NCBI GenBank assembly: GCA_015680685.1
Contig: MNCI01005468.1
Coordinates: forward strand, 24,309-88,308
Direction of reading: 5' to 3'
DNA from: Gnetum montanum
Lineage: Eukaryota; Streptophyta; Gnetopsida; Gnetales; Gnetaceae
Length of the DNA stretch: 64,000 nt
The notes beneath the pieces are model-generated. The model did not search any database. It saw only the letters and a program-made list of their open reading frames with translations, and was not told where the DNA came from. This document shows, piece after piece, positions 1-10,900 of this stretch (its first letter is position 1; each line of letters begins with the position of its first letter). A program made the translations under genes and the position numbers.

Positions 1-1835
1 AGTCTGGTAATTGTGGGCAGTGTGACTGATATGTATACAAATTACTGTTGTTAATGTAAATGCATAAACAAGAGTTGTTCAAAATTAACAATGTCAAAGA
101 AACAATTCTCAGAACTCTGAGACAGTGAAAGAACAATGTATAGTTGCATCAAGGAAACAATGCAAACTGACAAAACAATTACAGGTTGAGTTGGCTGTGT
201 CAATGTTAGATGAAGAGATGTAGGCTCTGCAGCAGTTGAAAATAGCGAAGTAAAACCATAAAACTTAAAAAAACATTTTATTTTTATTCAAGAGTGTAGA
301 ATATCTTGAACAATGGGTGCTTCCTTCTTTTTTCTGGCTATGCAATATGTTGCCTGCATGCTATAGCATGAAGCAGGATTAGCTGTGGAAACAATATTTG
401 TTAATAATTCTAGTTTTTCATCGTTCAGTTTGTAAACTTGCTTTTGATCATTGAGAACTTAGAGAGGGGTGGTTGGGTTTGGGGGTGTGCGTGGAATAAG
501 TTTCACCTGAGAAATAGCCAAACATGAAATTCAGTGGAAACAAATGCACACACACAATCTATGTGGTTCCCTAACTTGCGTAGTTCACACTTAAGAGGGT
601 AGTATGGTGCACACCTTTAGACATGTTGCTTTCAAAATGTGGTTTCAAGGGCACCACAACTTTTACGATTTTTCAATACAATAGACCTGCAGGTCCAAGC
701 TTGAGGTTTTAGCCCAACCTCAACACACAAGTGTGATTTCTCTCAGGATATCCACAAAACCCCTTGGGGCAGAAAGGAAATATAAAATAAATCAAGGAAA
801 TGGTGAACTCACCCAAGATTCCTTGTGTTAGGTACATGGAAAAAGAATGCTACAACATACATCAGAGAATAGAGTTGAGGTTTCATTTTGTGGCTTTGTT
901 TCCCAATGAGCTTGATGTTCGTTGCTTGCATTATTTGAACTGCCTTGGGCTTCTAACCCCAACCTTCTTATGAACTTTCTTGAAAAATGACCATTACAAC
1001 CCTAGCCAATTATTATTTGAGTCTTGTAATGCAGTCAAAGATGTCTATGTTTGGGATGTAGGGCATTTGTGAAAGACGTCTACTCTAGACATCTTACTAT
1101 GCACCCAGACTTTCAGGACTTCTGAGAGTAGACATCTACTGTTCAACTACCCACTTTCAGGAAAGATGTCTACTTTTGGATGTAGACATCTACAGTGTGG
1201 GATAGACATCTTCGTGCTGATGTAGATGTCTTTTGTCTAACTGTCACTTACGGGAAAGATGTCTACTTAGCAGAGTAGCCATCTTGCTAGGAGGATAGAT
1301 GTCTACTTTCGTTAGCCAATATTTTGTAGACATCTTCTAACCCTTGGGAATTTTCTCCACTTGACTCAATATCGATCTAATCGTCTTCTGTTCTTTATTG
1401 ACTCTTGCAAAATGCAAACTAACACACAAGCAAAAACGATTTCCATTTTGCAAGGTTTGGCATACCAAAACAAGGATCTATCTACAGTTTTCACCTAAAA
1501 TTCAAGTACTTTATTTTTTATGTTCCTTGCAACTATTTCAAAATATGTTTTTATTTTAGATATAATTGCATTTGTGAACTTGCTGGTTTCATTTGGGTTC
1601 TATTTTTTTTAGAATCTTCTGAGTTGTATGTTTGAAGACATGTTGTTTGGAAGTATTTACATTTTCAAAAATCTTGGGATGCAAAATTATCAATCCTTTA
1701 GCATTTGGTTATTTAAATTTTGCTTATGTTAGATTCATGATTACTAACATAGAGAAGATCATAACATTCATTTCTGTCAGTGCCTTCTTGCTACATTCTG
1801 AATGGATTTTAATTACTGTTGGACTTAATTTGCAG
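1..1835. other. Intron upstream of the first visible PIEZO exon, with an LTR-like remnant
   Basis: I see no exon here. From about 510 to 960 the sequence resembles the R/U5 part of a plant LTR in minus orientation: a 'ctatgtggttccctaac' stretch comparable to the 'tacgtggttcgg' box in the copia-A LTRs at 21290 and 25985, followed by short C/A-rich text. I found no partner LTR, primer site or coding remnant, so a solo or decayed LTR is the most that can be said. The inverted decamer array at 1039-1335 follows directly and may belong to the same remnant. The missing first coding exon of PIEZO should lie upstream of base 1. Confidence 0.35.
1039..1335. repeat. Array of an alternating inverted decamer (AGATGTCTAC / GTAGACATCT)
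   Basis: Within 300 bp the decamer or a close variant occurs about six times in each orientation. Examples are agatgtcta at 1039, tagacatct at 1086 and gtagacatct near 1127, with further copies near 1163, 1182, 1204, 1222, 1257, 1276, 1304 and 1327. Spacing is irregular, roughly 15-50 bp, so this is not a simple tandem satellite. Neighbouring opposite copies could pair into hairpins. The array may be part of an LTR or MITE; no terminal repeats were recognised. Confidence 0.6.
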
Positions 1836-1995
1836 ATCAGACTTCAAAGAGTAAAAAGCTTGTCTGGGTTCTGGTAGTAATCCTATCTGCTCTGGTTATT
1901 GTCATTGAAATAGGATTCTATATTGCATGGTCTTTGAAGGCAGAGGAATGGATTACTGTAAGGCTTTGCTGGGCAAAACTCCTAGGATTGTACAA
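1836..1995 (+). CDS. PIEZO: PIEZO exon (first visible)
   Basis: Preceded by a T-rich tract and 'tttgcag', followed by 'gtgagt'. The exon starts with two bases that complete a codon and ends with two bases (aa) of a Lys codon. It encodes one strong membrane helix (VWVLVVILSALVIVIEIGFY) and a loop ending in WAKLLGLYK, the conserved end of the second N-terminal repeat in plant PIEZO. Because the open frame starts mid-codon and has no suitable ATG, at least one coding exon lies upstream of the window. Confidence 0.85.
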
Positions 1996-4900
1996 GTGAG
2001 TTTTCTATGAAAGTTAAATTCATATATTGCAACTTAGAAGTGTAAAATATCGAGTAGCATTTTGATTTTCCAGGAAAGCAATGAATTTCTGAGACCAGGC
2101 AAGAAAACCAATAATGATTACTTTGAGGTAGGGAATATGGCCTCTAGTAGTGTTTAGAAGGTGCATCCTATATGTAGGGAAAATATCATTTTTCATATTT
2201 TAGCTTTATAAAGTACTAATATTTTGTGCACATGAACTGCACCGTTGATAAGATAGTATTGATAATCAGTGTTTAGTGATTTTAGTTTACTTTGTGTGAT
2301 CAAGTTTTATGCATGGAAGAAGGTGCTTAGCTCATTCATGTATAAAGAAGTAGCAAAAAGTCTTATTTCTATTTTTTGTGAAGGTGTTTTGTTTGTTTGT
2401 GGGTGGTATTTTTTTGGGTGTAAAACCCAAAAAATTTGATTATATATACACCCTAAGACATATATCCAGTATGATTTTAAAACTTACAAAGATTACAATG
2501 ATGCCAACTGGAAATAATGGACTTGTGTTTCTTTACACCATAGCAAAAATGAACAATTCTTAATTGTTGCATTCTTGAAAATACGTATGAATGACCTGTT
2601 TGTTTTCCCCATCCGTTTATTGTTCCATGAGCGCAACATCTTTTGCAAATCAAAATATGATAAAATGAAATGCTTGTAATATTGTAATGGTTGAGTGTGT
2701 TTGGATATCAAATTCCATGGTGATATGATGATAATCTTTACAGGATCACTTCCTTGTATATAGATATCATGTATGCTACTCTAATAAGGAACAAACCACT
2801 TTTGTTAACCACTGATAAAAAATGACAACAAATTTGTTACTTCAATATGCCTCCTTTTAGATCATAGAATTTACAGATAGAAAACCCCAATTTATGAATC
2901 CTTGTTAAATGTATGTAAGTAATCTATTTTGACTTTAGGCAAATAGAATAGAAGAGAGTTGGTTTTAAAATGGGCTTGGGAGGGAAGTGGAGTGGTGGTG
3001 ATCTTGGGATCACCTTTGTGTGTGTGTGTGTTGTGAGGGATGGGGCTATGATGTGGTTGAAGGTTAGTGCCCCTCCAAAGGAGGGCTTGCGTACTATGGA
3101 GCCTAGCCTTATCGATCACTTTGTTTCTTCAGGGTTGTGTCCTACCCTGGACTTGATTTGCAAATGGGCCATAGCCACTTGGTCCCTACAGGAGGTGCAT
3201 GTGAGATGCTCAGTGGGTTGCTTGTTGTTGTTTGTCTTTTGATTTGAGGAAGAGCAAGACAAGGTCCTTTTGGTGGGCTCATGGTTTTTTGGGGCAAGGG
3301 GCCTTACCATTACATCTTGGCATGCAAGGGTGCATAAGGATTTGGATTTGTTCTCTTGTGCTCCTTTGTGGGTTTGGGTGGCTAGGGTTCCATGGGAGCT
3401 TTGGACCAAGGAGTTCCTTTGTACCTTGGCTGGGCAATTTGCTGAGTTTATATCCTTCAATAAATTCATTGTGACAAAGGAATGTATGGGCTACACCTGG
3501 TTTTGCATTTGGGGCTCCCTCTCCCTAGACCATTTGTTGAAGGAAGTCATTTTGGACTTGTTGATGGGGGAGGAGCTCCTCATGGTGGAGTATGAGAATG
3601 TGTTGCAGCTGGAGCATCAACTAGCTTTGGATACCAAGCCCAAGGCTTGCACAAAATGTGGCAAGACTAACCATTGCTCTTAGGATTACAATGTGCATCC
3701 TAAGGCTCGCCAGAAGGGGTTAGTTGGATGAATGGGAGTGGGGAGGATGGTGGGTGGATGTTAGCGAGGAAACAGGGGAGGGTGTTGTTGGTCCCACCCA
3801 CTTTGATAGGGGTTGCTAATGAGTTGCGGTGGGTGGACACCTTGGTTGGTGGTGGTTTTGGGGGGGGGGGGGGGGGGNNNNNNNNNNNNNNNNNNNNNGT
3901 AGGGGGTAAACTGTGAACCCCAGCTCCTTCTCCCCCACCATTGGAATGCATAGTTTGTGTGGGTGATGAGGCTTTGGCTGGTATAGGGCTTGCTTCTCTT
4001 GGGGGTGGTATTGCTACTTCTATTGTGATGCGGGCTGCCATGGATGAGCTTCCCCTAGTTGGCGAATGGGTGTCCACGCAGCAGGGGTCGGCCACCAAAG
4101 ACCTCTTCAAGGATGATCTAGTGGGTTTTTTGGTGGTTGATGAACCTAAACGGCTGGGCAGGCCCTTGGATCAAAAGATGCAGATGGAGAAAACTCAGCT
4201 GGAGATTGACCTCGAGTCATAGAAAACCCTTAAGGAGGTCTACACAAAACGGTTTGCTAATAGACCATGAAAATCTTGTCATGGAATTGCAGGGGCCAAG
4301 GTACCTCGTACAAGCGAAATATCTTGAGGGATTTGGTGCATGAGGAGAATTGTGTGCTAGTTTGCCTTCAAGAGACCAAGTTGAATGCATCTAATTGTTC
4401 CCTCCTACGATGGCAAAGATGGCACTGTTCCTTTGTGCATTGCCATGGTTGTGCAGGTGGCTTGGCTACTTTGTTGTTACACTTGTTTCAGGTGTTGGAT
4501 GAGTCTCTATGGAGTCTCTCACCGTGCACCTTCCTTTGCTGGGCCTATGGGTTACTAATTTCTATGGGCCCTAGTTTTGGCAAGATTGGTTGCATGAGTT
4601 GGCGTAGGTGATTCAACGGGTCCCTGATCAATGGAAATGGGTCCTTATTGGTGACTTCAATAAGTGGCTTCACCCTTGGGAGAAGTCTAGCTTTGGAATT
4701 GGGTTTGGTTTTGTCCCACCTCTTAGGAGTTAGGAGTTCCATCAATTTTTATAGCAACATAATTTGGTTGTTCTTGAGCTCCAAGGGGGTCATTATACTT
4801 GGAGTAATAGGAGGAGTGGATCTAGTAGGGTGATGTCTCAGATTGATCGGGCTTGGGTCCATGTGGAAATTTTTTATGACTACGAGTTGCATCTCACTTG

Positions 4901-7900
4901 CAAAGTGAGGTAGGCCTTTGATCGTCAGGCGCTAGTGTGCTCGCTTTGGCTATTGTGGAAGCCACCCTTGGTTCCTTTCCATTTTGGATGGGCTTGCTTG
5001 TTGAAGCTGTGGCTATGCAGGATAATTGAAGATATTTGGGCTAGGTATGCTGAATTTTGTCTTGACCTGAGAGATTTTCTAAAATCTGGTCTCAACTCCT
5101 GTAAAAAGCAAATTAAGGGCTTGCCCCTACATCAAAATTATCCCTTTAGAGGGACTTGACATAGGCTTCAGTCTCAATTGGCCGTTGTGCAGATCAGATA
5201 GAAGTAGGGGGAGGTGCTTGAAGAGGAGGAGCATTGTTTGTTGCTGGAGTTACATGCTGTTGTGGATGAGGAGGAAGTCTATTGGAGGGCAAGATCGAGA
5301 GTCTGGTGCCTTAAGGATGGGGACAAGAACATGTGGTTCTTTTTTTGCGGCTGCAAAGGTTAGCTATGTTGGTAAGATGATTACTTCACTAAGTAGGGGG
5401 ACAACACATTCACCAGTCGTAGGAAATTGCTCATGAGATGCAAACCTTTTGGAATGCTATGTGGTTAGGGGAAGAATTCTCCTTGCTATCTATTAGGGTC
5501 TTTTGGGTGCTTAATGAGCAAGATAACGTTTCTCTAGTTGCTCTCATCTCTACCATGGAACTTTCTGCAACTTTGGGTTTGATGAAAATTGGGAGTGCTT
5601 TGGGGTCAGATAGTTGACCTGTTGAATTTTTCAAAGAATTTTTGGAAATTCTAGGTCCTAATTTACTTGATGCTTTTAATCTCATGTTTAGATGGGGATA
5701 GGTGCGAAAGGAGATCAATTGCTCTAGGATTGTTTTGTTGCCCAAGAATTCCAAACCCATGTTGCTTACTCATTATTGGCCGATTGGGATGTGTAATACA
5801 CTGCTTTGGGTTTTTACTAAGGTCTTGGTTAAGCGGCTTTAGTTGTTGATGTTGGTTTTGGTGGGGGCTAATCAAGCTGGGTTTGTTAACGGTAGTTCAT
5901 TCGGGACCAGATTCTTCTGCTACAAGAAGCGGTTCACTCCATCCACATCACTAAATTTCAGGGCATGTGTATTAAAGTTGACATTGCAAAAGCATACAAT
6001 ATAGTCAGCTGGCAGGCCCTTAAGGATGTTATGATGCAAAAAGTATCCATCCTCACTTTGTGGATCTTTGTTTGAGTATACAAAGCACTAGTGCCTACTT
6101 GTTTGACCTTGATTCAGGTCTTTGGGGATTTTTCTTTCCTACTAGAGGGTTGCAACAAGGGAATCCCCTATCCCCATATTCATTTATTATGACCATGGAT
6201 ACGATGAAATCCTATCTTGGGGAGGAGAGGGTTTGGGGTGTGAACATTGTGGGGCGTAGGTGTATTGTTGTGCACTATGCCAATGACAGTTATTATGACT
6301 AGGGCTACAGTGCTGCAAGCTGGGGCAATTAATTAGGCGTTGGCCTAGGTGGTTGATAAGGTGGGATTTTGACCAAATTGAGACAAGTCGGCCATTCACT
6401 TTTTCAACATGGAGGTTTTAGTTTGTAGACAAGTCCGCCAATCTCTAGGGATTCTAGGGTTTGTAGATAGGGACATCCATGCCAAGACGCAGGTTGAGTG
6501 GTGGCGACATTAGGATGAGTTGGAGCTCCTTAAGTGGTAGGTTGAGAGTTGTGAAGCTCAAAGGTGGCAAGAGTAGGAAGAGGAATTGTTTAGATAGGTT
6601 CAGGCGGAGATTCTGCAGGAGGAAGAGGATTAGAGACGCTAGGAAGTTGTTGATAAGGAGGAGGTTGACAAGGCATTATCGAAAGAGCTTCAAATGCAGC
6701 AATGTTTCAAGTAGGCTTAGGAGGTTGAGGTAAGGTGATGGTTGTTGAATGGCTGCTGCCCTTATATACTTATGGGCATTAATAAGGAGGTGTCATGGAC
6801 TAAGTTGAGGAGGCATATATAGTTAATTGCTGCCAAGTACCACCCTGATAAGACCAAAGATATGTCGAAAAAGTTATCGCCAACAAGTGGAAAGGGATTT
6901 CCTTGAGTTCCAATAGGCTTCGGGATGGACGGTGTTCGTATATCGTCCTGGGCATCAACTGTGATTGCTTGTGGGGGAGCTTCGACGACACATTTGTCGG
7001 ATGTTCGTGTGCTTCCACCCGGACGAGGGGACGTTAGTCGAGGAACAGAATCGGCGAGAGTCGGCCATGCAAGCTATTCAACAGGCTGCTAGTTTTGTGG
7101 ATTCCGAGCTACACCGTAACACATTGGACATCCTCCATGCCCTCGAATGTCCACACTGAACCTGTCATAGACTGTTGACATGCCCATAGTGTGGTTGTTC
7201 CCTCCGCTGCGCCCCCCTGGACGACCTAGGCCCCTTGTATCGTGGTGTCGGATGATGTCATTTTTGACTGTTTGTTGTGTGTAGTTTGTGTGGCACCACA
7301 CGCCCCCGCCCCCTTGGCCGCCACACCCAACCACCACCCCCACCCCCCCCCTTTTCCCAATTTTCGGTTTTTGTGTTTGTTGAGGCTCAAGGCCTCTCAT
7401 GTGGGCCACCGATGGTGACCCAAATTTTGTTCTATCTCTTGTATTTTAATTTCCAGTACTATAATCCTGAACATTCTCTCTCAAAAAAAAAAAAAAAAAC
7501 TATTGATTGACTGAAATATTGGCACTCAGTAGTGAGTGCTAGTGATATATGCAAATCCAAACTTATTTACGTGCCTAACTTATGCCTTATCATCGGATCT
7601 ACCCTTCATTGAAACAGCTCTTTGCTCAATATCAGATTGAAACCTCTGAATGACTGATCTGAACCCTTATACTACTAAGCACATTTATATTTACATTTTC
7701 CTTTCATTTAGTTACATTAGCATTTCCTAGCCATTTCTTTTCTTTATTCTTTATTCTTTTGAAATTGAGATTTGTGGCTTGTAAAACCATTATTTGTTTA
7801 GGCTGGCCTTGCTTTTAAATATTTATTTGGATCAATTGCAGCTTTTTCATGTATTTCATTGTATTGCTTATGGGCAGGCTAAATCCATGGAAAGGAGATT

Positions 7901-10900
7901 ATTTTATCTACATTATTATTTCCTTACAGTTAGCACTTGTGATAGCTGTAGCAGCTGCACTTTACTTTGGGGAATGTCAACGGTCTCCACAAACCCCTTC
8001 ATTAAGAGGTACTCTGGTTTTGTATCATATTTTTACAGTTAATGAAGTCATCTTTCTTTCATTAAGTGTGGAAATTATGTGACAACAAAATTTAAGATTA
8101 TTGATTTGCTTCCGTTTATACTAACCAGTTTAAGTTTACATAAGAAATCCCACTTTTGGGTAATAACATGAGGAACATTAAATATAAGGAGAATAGAAAC
8201 GTTTAGGCAAGTACTCCTCTACTTCTAACAAAAGAATGTGGTATTGAGTTTGAATGTTCACCTTGAACTCATAAGTTTAAACGTAGCTCCCATACAACAC
8301 TTCTATAGAATTAATGGCTTTAAAATGTCATTGAAAAATTCTTGTTAATTTTCAATTACAGATTGTTTCTTTTTTTCAATTGCTTTTGAATGTATACAAA
8401 TCGGGTTACATAGTGATTCCAGGCACATCTCCAAGTATATACAAGGTCAATTCTAAATATTTAATAGAGTATTAAGGTCACGTGTGGAAATGTGGGGCAC
8501 TACAAGGTATGAAATGGTTGTTTACCAAGGGCTTTTGTAAAGCCGTTAACTTTCTGAAACTTGATGGATATGTTAAGATTTACATAATTCTCGTTAACAT
8601 TTTGTCTGACAAAACGAATACTACTTTGCATATGCACACTTTTATCATGATAGACTGAGTTTCTAACCACTTTAATTGTTGCTTGGTTATCGCAGTGGAC
8701 ATGAACGGTTTCTTGACTTCAACACCAATCTTAGAGAGTAATTGATCAAATTCCCAAGATATCATCCAATGTTTCGTGTAGTGTGCAATATTTAGCTTCC
8801 ATCAAAGATAGGGGGACAGCTTTTTGTTTGATACTTTTCCAATTGATTGTAATTCCAAGTAATTGAGACAAATAACCTAGTTCATAAGGTTTGATCATTG
8901 GGGTCATCTCCCTGATCTACATGTGCACAGACTTTGAGATGCTTTGTTGAATTAATCTTGAAACATAATCCATAGTCCATGTAATGCAATTGTTTTAAGG
9001 TGCTGTAGGATCATGTATACAAATTTCATATGTTGGAAGTTTGGGTTTTGCTTGACAATAGGAAGTTGATTTACGGAAAACTGGATATCAGGGCTTGTTT
9101 TTATGAGATACATCAGTGCTTCAATAATTTGATGAACTTATGTAGACTTAATTAAATCATCTTCAATGTTGAGTTTGATTCCAGGCAGGCTTTCATGCTG
9201 AATGTTGATTTGTGAGAAATTCATAAATCTTTTGGTACCAAACTCTTGGTGCTTACTTGAAGCTGTAAATTTTTTTCTTTAGTTTTCATACTAAACTACC
9301 ATCAGTTATGAACTCCTCTAGTTGCTTCATATAGATCTTTTCTTGAAGATTGCCTTACAAAAAGACTGATTTAACATCTACTTGGTATAATATCCTGATA
9401 AAATTTGCATGTAACACAATAAATAAATGAAAAATAACCATCCTTGCTATTGGCGCAAAATTTTCTTTGTAATCGATTCCTTTTATATGTGAGAATCCTT
9501 TAGTTACAAGTCACGTCTTATACTTATCAAGTATAGCATCTTCCTTTAGCTGCATCATAAATGCCCATAAACTTTGAATTGGTTTATGATCCTTTGCGCA
9601 GGGTACTAATTTCCAAACCACTCGGTTTTCAACATCTCTATTTCATCCTCTGTTGCCTTCTTCCAATGAGGCAAGGAGAGTGCCTTTGTAACTGTCGATA
9701 CTTCTTTATTATTAGGTAATGTTACACATGCAAGGATATTGTTATGATATTGTTCTCGAAAGTGATTCCATGTGTCTTGGTTCATTTATGTCATTGTTTG
9801 CCCATTCTTTTACACTCTCAATCATTTATTTCCGTTCCTAAGAGTCGTTGACGATCCTTTTTTCTTGGTTAGGAGTATGGCGGCAGGTACTACCCTGCTT
9901 ATATTATTGATCATGAGTTAAATCTTTATCATTGATATACGAGTTCTTTTCATGGTTCCTAATATAACCATGAAGATGGTCTATTGGTGAAAAATAGCAT
10001 AGTAGAGTACATGGACAAAAAAATGACAATGTGAGAAAAAACAGAGAGATAAGACCACATATAAAAATTCCTGAAGATAATGAGCGAAATGCAGAAATGA
10101 AACTGGAACTGGAACAACAACTAATATAAAACAACAAATAAGAAACACTAGAATTACAAGGTAAAAACTTCAAGAACAAAGAACAAAGGAAAACCTCCAC
10201 AGGAGAAGCCCAACTTTTATTGTTCATTTGATCTGAATGAGGTGTTCACACAATGACTAGGGATCTGGCTCTTAAATAGGCAAAGCCATGTTATAGACTT
10301 TAATTTAGAAACATCTGGAAATTGTTGCGGTCTCATGAATTCTTGGAAAATTTGTTCTCACATGCTTACAAAATGTACACAATCTACATAGCGTTTCTAC
10401 TTCAAAGGAAAATTTTGGTAATCTCGTTACTGTTTCATGCAACTTTTGCATATATCCTCAGTTCATGTGTCCATCCGAGTTGCAAGTGGTTGCACAAATA
10501 ACTTCATGAACAAAATTTAGTTTAAATAATCTGTTATTCTTAGTATTTTCTACTAAATTAGCATTCTCCTTCTTGTTTATGATTTCACACTTAACTGTTG
10601 CTCTGTAGTGTAAATTCTTAATCTCAATTGGTTTATCACAAACCTTCATACTGATGTCTCTGATTCCTTTATACTTGCATACTATTCCAGTTAGTGTTAT
10701 TGCTTTTCCAGAATTCACAATGTGTAGTTTCTTACATAGTTCATGATTCCCCGTAACATGTCATGAGCAGCCTGAGCTAATATACAACATCTAATGCTCA
10801 ACTTTGCCAATGACTTCCATTCCTGAGATATCTTTTATAATAGAGACCATCTTGTCTTTAACCTGATTGGTTTTATTGTTTCTTCGGGAATTTTCAATGC

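Larger units (their letters stand above)
2960..7499 (+). mobile_element. LINE-A: L1-type non-LTR retrotransposon, sense to the host gene, internally deleted
   Basis: Order along the plus strand: ORF1 remnant (2970-4222), ORF2 endonuclease (from 4267), RT (about 5560-6470), coiled coil (6479-6740), two J-domain-like modules (6763-7159), 3' untranslated part and a poly(A) tail (7482-7499). At 4.5 kb it is shorter than LINE-B and LINE-D (5.7 kb). The missing part is the RT thumb, zinc finger and the conserved domain, because the RT end at about 6470 runs directly into the coiled coil. I could not find a convincing target-site duplication. It is the only large element in sense orientation, so its poly(A) region could interfere with host transcript processing. 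Confidence 0.85.

Noticed and set aside
1039-1335. CRISPR-like array
   Set aside because: Repeats are too short, alternate in orientation and have irregular spacers; this is a plant nuclear intron.
2075-2150. A second exon after exon 1 starting at 'ttttccag' (2075)
   Set aside because: In the required phase it reads KAMNF and then a stop. The acceptor at 7877 gives a perfect family match and phase.
2960-7520. A target-site duplication for LINE-A (ctattttgact near 2925 against ctattgattgact after the poly(A))
   Set aside because: The match is too short and imperfect to distinguish from chance in AT-rich DNA.
7794-8082. Two overlapping plus-strand frames around exon 2 as separate small genes
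   Set aside because: One of them is the PIEZO exon with its flanking intron; the other is its out-of-frame shadow.
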